From Butyrivibrio sp. XPD2002 (GTDB lineage Bacteria > Bacillota > Clostridia > Lachnospirales > Lachnospiraceae): a stretch of DNA of 64,000 bases. A program made the position numbers and the translations under genes. The stretch is from NCBI RefSeq assembly GCF_000423945.1, contig NZ_AUIY01000024.1, forward strand, positions 1-64,000, written 5' to 3'. The notes beneath the pieces are model-generated. The model saw only the letters and a list, made by a program, of their open reading frames with translations, made no database searches and was not told where the DNA came from. This document shows positions 42,622-50,827 of this stretch, piece after piece (position 1 is the first letter of the stretch; each line of letters begins with the position of its first letter).

Positions 42622-44090
42622 TTTATAAATCTCCAAGAAATCATATCGTAATCTTTTCCTACAAAGGTGAAGAAAAGATCATGCACTCCGTCAGGATTCA
42701 TCTCAAGTGAGACGAAGGTATTCTCAACCTCGCCATCTGTATCTTCAACCGGAACGTATGCAAGAACCGGTCCCTCAGGTGAATCAAGGCTGACTCTCAC
42801 TGCTCCGGTACCTCTGCCCTTATATTCGAGGCTGACCTCGAAGGCTCCGCCGTTACCGAAATCTGCGCCTGTAACGCTAAGCCAGCTTCCATCCTCTATT
42901 CCGGTCACGATCATATCACCGGATCCGCACTCCTCAGCTGTATCGCCATACTGAACAGTATCAATTCCTGAGCAGTTGGACATTGTTACAGCCTTAACCT
43001 CTTCATAGGGATTCAGGTATGATAGCTGCTTTACGCCTGCTTTTGTTCCCTTTGAAACAGAAGGCGCATTGTCCTCTATCTGCAGAACATCTATATTAGT
43101 GCTTCTATATCCGCCGAGCTTGCCCTTAGCTTCCTCAAGAATTCTGGAATGGTATGTGATGTACCACTGATTTTTGAACTCAAACATGCAGTGATGATTG
43201 TTACCGCCTAGACCAAAGAAGAACTCAGGATTCTTAAGTACAGGCTTATAGTGCTTAAAAGGTCCCATGGGCGAATCTGAAACAAGTGTTATTATTTCGC
43301 CCTGCTCAAATCCTCGCTCTTTCTCTGCTTCAGGAGTCATGCTGAAGTTTGAGCAATATGAATAGTAATACTTTCCGCCCATCTTATTGATGCCTGAATC
43401 CTCAAACAGATAAGCAACATTCTCTATAGGCTGCGGATCGCCATCAAGGCTTATCATGTCCGCTCCAAGCTTTACAACTCTGGCTGTGCCGGGATTTGAA
43501 GCCTTTTCCGGGCAGGGAACGCCGCCACCAACATACAGGTATGCACTTCCATCATCATCCATAAGAACTGCCGGATCGAAAAGCCATGTAACCTCAGCGC
43601 AGTTAGGAGTCTCTCTTGAAATAAGAGGTCCGTTAATAGGATCTGTGAAAGGCCCTACCGGGCTGTCAGCTGTCAAAACAGCTATTCCGTTACCATTATT
43701 GGCAAAATAGAGGAAAAACTTGTCCTTTCCATCAATATTCTTATAAGCTGCAGCCGGAGCCCATGAATTAGCTCCCCACTTTGCAGCGCCTGTTTCTGAT
43801 GCAGCGTAGATTGTTCCGTGATCTGTCCAGTTAACGAGATCTGCTGAGGATACTACGTTGATCTTATTGATATTTCCGTAGGTATTCTCCTTAAGCTCAC
43901 CATTCTCGTCATACATCGGATCATCACCGGTCATATAAAGATAAACCCTGCCATCATATACAAGAACATATGGGTCTGCACCATATCTCTGTGTCATTAC
44001 AGGATTGTGATCTGAATACTTTTTATAAGCAGGGCTGAGCTTTACGCCCTTAAACATTTCTTCCATTGTACTTACTTCTAAAACTTGCAT
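42618..44090 (-). CDS. GH43 arabinofuranosidase-type enzyme with C-terminal CBM6-like domain
   Basis: A 490-residue cytoplasmic GH43 protein of the arabinoxylan-debranching type. Catalytic motifs are RYGADPYVLVYDGRVYLYMTGDD (base Asp), WLFDPAVLMDDDG (Asp) and YLFEDSGINKMGGKYYYSYC (acid Glu). Residues about 345-490 (VQYGDTAEECGSGDMIVTGIEDGSW, VRVSLDSPEGPVLAYVPVEDTDG) are a CBM6-like beta sandwich. GGGAGG lies 5 bases before the ATG at 44090. The gene is transcribed divergently from the esterase-GH43 fusion and overlaps the following GH43 gene by 4 bases. It likely removes arabinose side chains. Confidence 0.9.
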   Translation of the reverse strand: MQVLEVSTMEEMFKGVKLSPAYKKYSDHNPVMTQRYGADPYVLVYDGRVYLYMTGDDPMYDENGELKENTYGNINKINVVSSADLVNWTDHGTIYAASETGAAKWGANSWAPAAAYKNIDGKDKFFLYFANNGNGIAVLTADSPVGPFTDPINGPLISRETPNCAEVTWLFDPAVLMDDDGSAYLYVGGGVPCPEKASNPGTARVVKLGADMISLDGDPQPIENVAYLFEDSGINKMGGKYYYSYCSNFSMTPEAEKERGFEQGEIITLVSDSPMGPFKHYKPVLKNPEFFFGLGGNNHHCMFEFKNQWYITYHSRILEEAKGKLGGYRSTNIDVLQIEDNAPSVSKGTKAGVKQLSYLNPYEEVKAVTMSNCSGIDTVQYGDTAEECGSGDMIVTGIEDGSWLSVTGADFGNGGAFEVSLEYKGRGTGAVRVSLDSPEGPVLAYVPVEDTDGEVENTFVSLEMNPDGVHDLFFTFVGKDYDMISWRFIK

Positions 44091-44100
44091 TATTACCTCC

Positions 44101-44252
44101 CGAATCTTGCGAATGACGCAAAGCCCTATGTTTATCCCAATTTAATGTAATTTTATTGTTATAGGGAACATCTTTCCACAAAGTAATTGCTGATTTTTTT
44201 GCATTAATTGCGTAGTACATAGCAATCTTTAGAAGCTAAATAGCAAGATTCG
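44101..44252. promoter_or_regulatory. Divergent control region between GH43 and esterase-GH43 genes
   Basis: A pair of exact 10-bp inverted sites, CGAATCTTGC (44101-44110) and GCAAGATTCG (44243-44252), flanks this region about 140 bp apart. On the minus strand, CGCAATTAATGCA (44200-44212) matches the CGCAATTATTGCA upstream of the AraC gene in 12 of 13 positions. Confidence 0.5.
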
Positions 44253-44338
44253 CATAGACCTTCAAAAACCTATGTAGCTAAAATCAGAGTAGAGATTAGG
44301 TATATTAAGAAACTTTTTCTATATGGAGGATACAAGGT

Positions 44339-47107
44339 ATGTTAAGACAGACAAAAGTAGAGAACGGCGAGGTCAGAGGCCTTCCCGGCTCAGACCCGAG
44401 AATTACCGTATATAAAGGTATTCCCTTTGCAGCTCCGCCTGTAGGCAAAAACAGATGGCGTGCACCCCAGCCCTGTGAAAACTGGGACGGCGTGTTAGAA
44501 GCCTATGAATTTGGACCTATTTCCGTGCAGGATACTCCCGGTCTCGGAACCGATATTTACTGCAAGGAATGGCACGTAGATCCTGAGATTCCCATGGATG
44601 AGGACTGCCTCTACCTCAATGTATGGACACCTGCAAAGAAGACCGACGAGAAGCTTCCCGTACTTGTATGGTACTTTGGTGGCGGATTCCAGTGGGGCTA
44701 CACAGCAGAGATGGAATTTGACGGTGAAAAGCTCGCAAGACGCGGAATCGTCGTTGTAAGCGTAAATTACCGCTTAAATCACCTGGGCTTCTTAGCACAT
44801 CCAGAAATTACCAAGGAAGCACCCCAGGCACCCGGAAACTTCGGTCTCCTTGACCAGAAGGCCGGTCTTGAATGGGTTTACAGAAATATAGCAGCATTTG
44901 GCGGAAATCCCGACCAGATCACTATTTCAGGACAGTCCGCAGGTGGCGGCAGCACAATGCATCAGCTTGCATGCGATGATAACTTTGATAAGATCAAGGG
45001 TGCTGTTGTTATAAGCGGTATGATCCACAATCCAAAAATGACAGAAGATATTTTTAGACCCCTGAATTTAACTGAGGCTGAGAAGCTTGGCGAGGAATTC
45101 TTTGAATTTATCGGTGTAAAATCTCTTGAAGAAGCAAGAAGCATTGATGTATTTACACTTAGAGAGAAATATGGTGAATTTGCCCAGAATCATCGCAGAA
45201 TGTTCCCCTTCCAGGATGGTGTATTCTGCAAGGAGGATCCTGCAGTCAAATTCCTTGAAGGACGAAATGCACCTGTTCCTGTTATCTCGGGAAATACTTC
45301 CGATGAATTCCAGATTGATGGTGAAAGCAGCGTTGAATCCTCAGTTAAGACTGTTTTTCTTGACGCTGAAAAGAACGGCAGAAATCAGAACCACTACTAT
45401 TATAGATTCGATCCCGATATCCCGGGCGAGGATACACCCGGAACCTTCCATTCAGTTGACCTCTGGTTCTTCTTTGAGACACTTGGTAAGTGCTGGAGAC
45501 CTATGGAAGGCCGCCATTTCAAGCTTGCAAGGCAGATGTGCGATATGTTCGCCAACTTCATTAAAACAGGCGATCCTAACGGAAAAGGCTGGGACGGCGA
45601 AGATCTTCCCGTTTGGGAACCCTATACAGACAAAAACCGCGCCGAGATGGTATTTGACGGTAGAGGCGCTGTTCCTCAGAAGGAAGGCGGCATAAGACTT
45701 GGAATCACAGGTAAAAAGCAGGCTCTTAACCCCTATCTCCCTTCCTGGGAATACATTCCGGACGGAGAGCCCTATGTATTCGGTGACAGAGTTTATGTAT
45801 ACGGTTCACACGACCTTTACAACGGCGAAACCTTCTGCCTTGGCGACTATGTATGCTGGTCCGCTCCTTTAAACAGTCTTGGAGACTGGCATTATGAGGG
45901 CGTTATTTATCCCAAGACAGCAGATCCGCTTAACAAGGATGGTCATATGTGCCTCTATGCACCTGACGTCACAGTAGGTCCGGATGGCAGATATTATCTT
46001 TATTATGTACTCGATAAAATATCAATCGTTTCCGTTGCAGTATGCGATACTCCTGCAGGAAGATACGAGTTCCTTGGATACGTTCACTATCCGGACGGAA
46101 CAAAGCTTGGTGAAAAAGAGGGTGATGAGCCTCAGTTTGATCCCGGTGTTCTCACAGAAGGCGATAAGACTTATCTGTTCACGGGCTTCTGCGGACAGGG
46201 CGATACCTCAAGACACGGCGCTATGCTGACTGTGCTTGGTCCCGATATGCTCACAGTTGAAAAGGCTCCTGTGATCGTTGCTCCCGGCAGCTGCTACAGC
46301 AAGGGCACAGAATATGAAGGACATGCCTTCTTTGAAGCTCCTTCCATCCGCAAAAAGGACGGAAAATACTTCTTTATCTACTCCTCAGAGGTTATGCATG
46401 AGCTCTGCTATGCTACCTCCGACAGCCCGGAAGGTCCCTTCTCCTATGGCGGAGTTATCGTAAGTAACTGTGACCTTCACATTGATTCCTATAAAGATGC
46501 TTCAATGTCCATGGCCTGCGGCGCAAATAACCACGGAAGTATGGTTCAGATAGGCGATTCCTGGTATATCTTCTATCACAGACATACAAATAACACCTGG
46601 TATAGCAGACAGGGCTGTGCAGAGAAGCTTGAATTCAGACCTGACGGAAGCATAATACAGGCTGAAATCACCTCTTGTGGCCTAAATAACGGTCCTTTAA
46701 CAGATATAGGTGAATATCCTTCATACATCGCTTGTAACCTGTTTACAGAGGCACATGAGATATATGTAGGTAAGGAAGGCCCCAGAGTTGTTCAGGATGG
46801 CGGTGATGGTGATCGTGAGATCGGATATATCAGACAGCTTGGAAATAACTCAACAGCAGGCTATAAATACTTCGATATGAAGGCTGTCAGTGGTCTTAAG
46901 ATCAAAACCAGAGGATATTTCAACGGTAAGGTTCAGGTTAAGACCAAGTGGGACGGCGAGGTTCTCGGAGAAATTGATGTTAATTCTCAGAACATCTGGA
47001 CAGAGGGTACCTGCAGCTTTGCTCCGATATCAGGCGTAAATGCCCTTTATCTCACCTTCGTAGGAAGCGGAAGCTGCTCCCTTAAGAGCTTTGAGTTTAT
47101 ACACTAA
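44339..47107 (+). CDS. Esterase-GH43 fusion enzyme with CBM6-like C-terminal domain
   Basis: A 922-residue cytoplasmic two-enzyme protein. Residues about 1-455 are a carboxylesterase type B alpha/beta-hydrolase. They carry YKGIPFAAPPVGKNRW, the oxyanion segment WYFGGGFQWG, the nucleophile in ISGQSAGGGS (Ser200) and a probable His in GTFHSVDLWFF. Residues about 460-790 are a GH43 propeller (YLPSWEYIPDGEPYVFGDRVYVYGSHD, LYAPDVTVGPDGRYYLYY, HAFFEAPSIRKKDGKYF). Residues about 795-922 are CBM6-like. GGAGG lies 9 bases before the ATG at 44339. No frameshift separates the parts. It could remove feruloyl or acetyl groups and arabinose from the same imported oligosaccharide. Specificities are inferred. 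Confidence 0.9.
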   Translation: MLRQTKVENGEVRGLPGSDPRITVYKGIPFAAPPVGKNRWRAPQPCENWDGVLEAYEFGPISVQDTPGLGTDIYCKEWHVDPEIPMDEDCLYLNVWTPAKKTDEKLPVLVWYFGGGFQWGYTAEMEFDGEKLARRGIVVVSVNYRLNHLGFLAHPEITKEAPQAPGNFGLLDQKAGLEWVYRNIAAFGGNPDQITISGQSAGGGSTMHQLACDDNFDKIKGAVVISGMIHNPKMTEDIFRPLNLTEAEKLGEEFFEFIGVKSLEEARSIDVFTLREKYGEFAQNHRRMFPFQDGVFCKEDPAVKFLEGRNAPVPVISGNTSDEFQIDGESSVESSVKTVFLDAEKNGRNQNHYYYRFDPDIPGEDTPGTFHSVDLWFFFETLGKCWRPMEGRHFKLARQMCDMFANFIKTGDPNGKGWDGEDLPVWEPYTDKNRAEMVFDGRGAVPQKEGGIRLGITGKKQALNPYLPSWEYIPDGEPYVFGDRVYVYGSHDLYNGETFCLGDYVCWSAPLNSLGDWHYEGVIYPKTADPLNKDGHMCLYAPDVTVGPDGRYYLYYVLDKISIVSVAVCDTPAGRYEFLGYVHYPDGTKLGEKEGDEPQFDPGVLTEGDKTYLFTGFCGQGDTSRHGAMLTVLGPDMLTVEKAPVIVAPGSCYSKGTEYEGHAFFEAPSIRKKDGKYFFIYSSEVMHELCYATSDSPEGPFSYGGVIVSNCDLHIDSYKDASMSMACGANNHGSMVQIGDSWYIFYHRHTNNTWYSRQGCAEKLEFRPDGSIIQAEITSCGLNNGPLTDIGEYPSYIACNLFTEAHEIYVGKEGPRVVQDGGDGDREIGYIRQLGNNSTAGYKYFDMKAVSGLKIKTRGYFNGKVQVKTKWDGEVLGEIDVNSQNIWTEGTCSFAPISGVNALYLTFVGSGSCSLKSFEFIH

Positions 47108-47111
47108 TAAA

Positions 47112-47148
47112 AATTCCGGCCCGCATTTAGTGGGTCGGAATCGTATTT
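47112..47148 (+). terminator. Terminator of the esterase-GH43 gene
   Basis: ATTCCGGCCC pairs with GGGTCGGAAT (47132-47141) with one mismatch, followed by a T-rich tail. Confidence 0.75.
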
Positions 47149-47149
47149 T

Positions 47150-47186
47150 AAATAAAAAACCCGCGGCATTGGGGAATGCCGCGGGT
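47150..47186 (-). terminator. Terminator of the LacI-linked importer operon
   Basis: ACCCGCGGCATT (47159-47170) with AATGCCGCGGGT (47175-47186), a perfect 12-bp stem with a T-rich tail on the minus strand. Confidence 0.88.
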
Positions 47187-47236
47187 ATTCTCTTACTAAC
47201 GCTTATTTAAAAAGAGTAAGTATAACCTATACTATA

Positions 47237-48133
47237 TCAACCCTTTACACCACCAAGTGTAACACCACCAACGATGTATCTTGAAAGGAGAAGATATACA
47301 ACAATTACAGGGAAGATTGAGAATGCGATCATTACATAAACCTGTCCCATATCGAACTTCAACCAGTCTGCTGCACGAAGCTGTGCGATCAGAATAGGAA
47401 GTGTCTTCTTTGTATCTGTGTGAAGTACAAGTGCAGGTGTGAAGTAGTTATTCCAGCTGCTTACAAATGTGAAGATAGCCTGAACAGCGATAGCGGGTTT
47501 CATAAGCGGTACTACAATGCTGTTAAAGGTTCTGAACTCACCTGATCCATCAATTCTTGCTGCCTCGATAAGTGAAAGAGGAAGTGTTGAATCCATGTAC
47601 TGCTTCATATAGAAGAATACAGAAGGTGCTGCAATTGCAGGAATTGTAAGCGGGATAAATGAATCATCAAGTCCCATCTTGCCGATCAATTGAAGGAAAC
47701 CAAGCGCAGTAACCTGTGCAGGAATCATCATGACCATAAGAATGAAGGTGAACATAAATTTCTTAAACTTGAAGTCGTATGCATGGATTGCATAAGCTGT
47801 CATAGTTGAGAAATATGTTGAAAGTACTGCAGTAACAACTGCAATCAAAAGTGAGTTAAAAATACCATTAAATATAGGTAATGTACCATTTTTAAGGTTA
47901 GTCCAGTTTTCAATAAGATGAGTACTGGGTATCGCTGTAAATCCTCCACTAAGCTCCTGATGAGATCTGGTTGCATTGATAAAAAGAACATAAAACCAGA
48001 ACAGGCAGAGGAAAGTTACAAGGCCCAGCACGATATATGCAATTATTCTTCTGACACGGACAGAAGCACCATTTTCCTTCTGTCCTGCCATTAAGCTTGT
48101 ATTCGCCATTACTGCTGTTGTAGATGCTGACAT
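47237..48133 (-). CDS. Carbohydrate ABC permease (MalG class), importer C
   Basis: A 298-residue permease with six helices and the EAA loop (STLPLSLIEAARIDGSGEFRTF). It ends in YIVGGVTLGGVKG, the usual MalG-class C terminus. AAAGGA precedes the ATG at 48133. It is the last gene of a LacI-linked importer operon and pairs with the 48188 permease. Confidence 0.93.
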   Translation of the reverse strand: MSASTTAVMANTSLMAGQKENGASVRVRRIIAYIVLGLVTFLCLFWFYVLFINATRSHQELSGGFTAIPSTHLIENWTNLKNGTLPIFNGIFNSLLIAVVTAVLSTYFSTMTAYAIHAYDFKFKKFMFTFILMVMMIPAQVTALGFLQLIGKMGLDDSFIPLTIPAIAAPSVFFYMKQYMDSTLPLSLIEAARIDGSGEFRTFNSIVVPLMKPAIAVQAIFTFVSSWNNYFTPALVLHTDTKKTLPILIAQLRAADWLKFDMGQVYVMIAFSIFPVIVVYLLLSRYIVGGVTLGGVKG

Positions 48134-48187
48134 ATTATAATCCTTTCTTATACTAACGATAACAGATGTTGTTAATCTGTATCAGTC

Positions 48188-49096
48188 TTATTTCTTTTCA
48201 GGTGAAGCTGTAAACTTAAATACTATAAGGCTGAGTATACCTGTTATGATGAACATGAATACTGAAAGCGCGCCACCAAGACCATAGTTCTTGCTGAACA
48301 GATGCTTATTCAGATACATGATCAGTGTCATTGATGAACGCATCGGATCTCCGGTTCCGTTTGTAAGAATCTGAGGAACATCGAACATCTGAAGTCCACC
48401 GATAAGTGATGTAATCATAACAAAGATAAGAATAGGCTTGAGCAGCGGTAATGTAATTTTATAGAAAATCTGAGTAGCTGTAGCTCCGTCAACCTGAGCT
48501 GCCTCGAAGAGTGAAGGGTCGATACCCATCATTCCTGCCATCAGAAGAATCGTCGTATTTCCAAACCACATAACACAGTTCATGAATGCTACAAGTGAAC
48601 GAACTGACCATACGTGTGACATGAACTGATATGCTTCTTTAATTACTCCAAGCTGTAAAAGAAGTGAGTTGATCGGGCCAGTGTTTGCAAACAGTGTGAA
48701 GAACAGCATTGAGAATGCTGATGCCATGATAAGGTTAGGCATATAAATAACTGTTTTGAAAAATCCCTGTGCCTTAAGTCTCAGTGAAGGATCTGTGAAC
48801 CATGCACCAAGAAGAAGTGAAAGAATGATCTGAGGTACAAAGCCCATAACCCACATAATGAGTGTATTGACTGTGTAAGTCGGCAGATCGCCGTTTGTGA
48901 TAATTGTTAAGTAGTTCTGTAATCCTACGAAGTTAGGTCCAACCTGTGTAAGACCTGAACGGTAATTTTCAAAAAATGAATTATAGATTGTTGATACAAG
49001 CGGTATCATCTGGAAAACAAGGTAAACAACAACAAAAGGTATAAGAAAAATGTATCCCCACTTATTGTAGCTTACTACTTTACTCTTTTTTTTCAT
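48188..49096 (-). CDS. Carbohydrate ABC permease (MalF class), importer C
   Basis: A 302-residue permease with six helices and the EAA loop (DPSLFEAAQVDGATATQIFYKITLPLLKP). An ATG at 49102 is also in frame; the ATG at 49096 has GAGG 6 bases upstream and is preferred. It lies about 160 bases after the binding-protein gene, across a stable hairpin. Confidence 0.92.
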   Translation of the reverse strand: MKKKSKVVSYNKWGYIFLIPFVVVYLVFQMIPLVSTIYNSFFENYRSGLTQVGPNFVGLQNYLTIITNGDLPTYTVNTLIMWVMGFVPQIILSLLLGAWFTDPSLRLKAQGFFKTVIYMPNLIMASAFSMLFFTLFANTGPINSLLLQLGVIKEAYQFMSHVWSVRSLVAFMNCVMWFGNTTILLMAGMMGIDPSLFEAAQVDGATATQIFYKITLPLLKPILIFVMITSLIGGLQMFDVPQILTNGTGDPMRSSMTLIMYLNKHLFSKNYGLGGALSVFMFIITGILSLIVFKFTASPEKK

Positions 49097-49167
49097 AAGC
49101 ATCCTCTTTCTATCTTTTCCAAAAAATTGGGTGTTTAGTCTTTAAATAGTTAAAATTTTTCATTATA

Positions 49168-49198
49168 CAGGGCGCAGTGGATAATTCCATGCGCCCTG
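49168..49198 (-). other. Hairpin between binding-protein and permease genes
   Basis: CAGGGCGCA (49168-49176) with TGCGCCCTG (49190-49198). No T run follows, so it is probably an mRNA end-protection or attenuation element that keeps binding-protein levels above permease levels. Confidence 0.6.
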
Positions 49199-49257
49199 CT
49201 TAAATTCCCCTAATAATCTAACCTACAGGCTTTAGCCTATATTTTTTAGTTATTAAA

Positions 49258-50748
49258 TCAGTCAGCTGTAACCTCAGGATACTTCTCAACTACAGCCTTC
49301 TTGAACATATCAAGTGCCTCGTCAAGAGTAGCATTGCCTTCGAAGTAGTTCTTTGCAGCCTTCTGGAACTCTTCGTTACATCCCTGATCGTATGCGGAAA
49401 GGTTTGAAAGATCAACCTTCTCAGCACCTTCTGCAAGCTGCTTGTACGGGTTCTGTCCACCAAGAAGTGCAAGGTTACCTGAATCATCAGAAGCGAGCTC
49501 TGCAAGAACTGACTTGCTGTTTACACAGTCAGCATCCTTCTGTGCGATCTCTTTAAGAACGTCCTTGTCAGTTGTCATTGTAAGGATGATATCCTTAACA
49601 AGACCAGCGTTGTCTGTACCTGTTGCTGCGCAGATCCATGTGCCGCCCCAGTAGTATGACTGCGGTCCTACACAGTATCCCCAACCACCGTTGTTAGCGA
49701 TTGTGCCGTCCTGATCAGCGTCAAGGCAGAAGTTGAAGAACCAAGCGGGTCCAAAGTAGCAGAAGATCTTTCCATCGGGAGTCTTACCCTTTGCCCAGTC
49801 ATCGCCCCAAAGGTCATATGTGTTCTCAGCCTTAGCGTCTACAAGTTCCTTAGAATCGTTGATCCAGTTCATAAGGTTATCATCGATAGTAAGCTTGCCA
49901 TCCTGTACCCACTTACCGGATACGTTGTTTGAATATGTACGATATGTGTCGTTTACAGAACACATTGTGTAGCCTTTTTCCTCAGCAGCCTTAGCTGTCT
50001 CTACATACTTATCCCAATCTGCTACAGCAGCCTGTACTTCATCAGGATCGTCTGTTCCAAGAACATCCTTAGCAGCATCACGGTTGTAGATAAGACCTGC
50101 TGAGCAAGCCTGCCATGATGAGCCCTTAAGCTTACCGTTGCTATCTGTAACAATTGCCTGTGTGTAAGAATACTGATCAGCAAGGTCAGCATCTGTGATG
50201 CCAAGATCAGCCATAGGCATTGTGTAATCTGTATCTACATATTTAAGAGCGTAGTCAGCCTCAACAAGGAAAAGATCAATCTTGTCATCTGCAGCTGCGC
50301 TATCCTGCTTAAGAAGTGTCTCATCAAGGTTGTTCTGATAAGCATTGTTCTCACTGGGAGTGATGTTCCAAACTACATCAACATCACCGATCTTACCGTG
50401 AGTAGCGTCAACCTCTTCATATCCCTTATAGTGGTCTGTAAGTCTTGACTTGAACTCTTCGTTCCAAGCATAGATGTTAAGAACCTTACCCTCGTCAGCT
50501 GCAACCTCTGCTGTAGCTTCCTCAGTTGACTCAGCAGCATCCTCTGTTGCCTCTTCTGTTGTCTCAGCAGGTGCCTCTGCAGCATCCTCTGTTGCTGTCT
50601 CTTCAGCAGGTGCCTCTGCAGCATCTTCTGTTGCTGTTTCCTCAGCAGGTGCTTCTGTTGCAGGTGCAGCATTGTTTCCGCCACAACCAGCGATCATGCC
50701 AGCTACCATTGTTGTTGAAAGTAATACACCAAGTAACTTTCTTTTCAT
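49258..50748 (-). CDS. Carbohydrate ABC substrate-binding lipoprotein, importer C
   Basis: A 496-residue solute-binding protein. The signal peptide ends at MIAGCGG (lipobox), and an acidic linker covers about 25-92 with a 13-residue unit (APAEETATEDAAE) repeated in tandem. The binding domain then runs to the end (KVLNIYAWNEEFKSRLTDHYKGY, FFNFCLDADQDGTIANNGGWGYCVGPQSYYWGG). GGGAGG precedes the ATG at 50748. Encoded between a LacI regulator and two permeases and divergent from cellobiose phosphorylase, it probably binds cellobiose or cello-oligosaccharides. The ligand is inferred from context. Confidence 0.9.
   Translation of the reverse strand: MKRKLLGVLLSTTMVAGMIAGCGGNNAAPATEAPAEETATEDAAEAPAEETATEDAAEAPAETTEEATEDAAESTEEATAEVAADEGKVLNIYAWNEEFKSRLTDHYKGYEEVDATHGKIGDVDVVWNITPSENNAYQNNLDETLLKQDSAAADDKIDLFLVEADYALKYVDTDYTMPMADLGITDADLADQYSYTQAIVTDSNGKLKGSSWQACSAGLIYNRDAAKDVLGTDDPDEVQAAVADWDKYVETAKAAEEKGYTMCSVNDTYRTYSNNVSGKWVQDGKLTIDDNLMNWINDSKELVDAKAENTYDLWGDDWAKGKTPDGKIFCYFGPAWFFNFCLDADQDGTIANNGGWGYCVGPQSYYWGGTWICAATGTDNAGLVKDIILTMTTDKDVLKEIAQKDADCVNSKSVLAELASDDSGNLALLGGQNPYKQLAEGAEKVDLSNLSAYDQGCNEEFQKAAKNYFEGNATLDEALDMFKKAVVEKYPEVTAD
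50564..50650. repeat. 39-bp tandem repeat inside the binding-protein linker
   Basis: The unit beginning TCAGCAGGTGCCTCTGCAGC on plus recurs at 50564, 50603 and (partly) 50642, an exact 39-bp period encoding 13 residues of the acidic linker. Confidence 0.8.
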
Positions 50749-50827
50749 GAAATTGTACCTCCCGTTTCATTTAATAATGAAAAATGATTAGTTGTATATT
50801 TAAAACAGCTTCTGCTGTCTTAAACCG

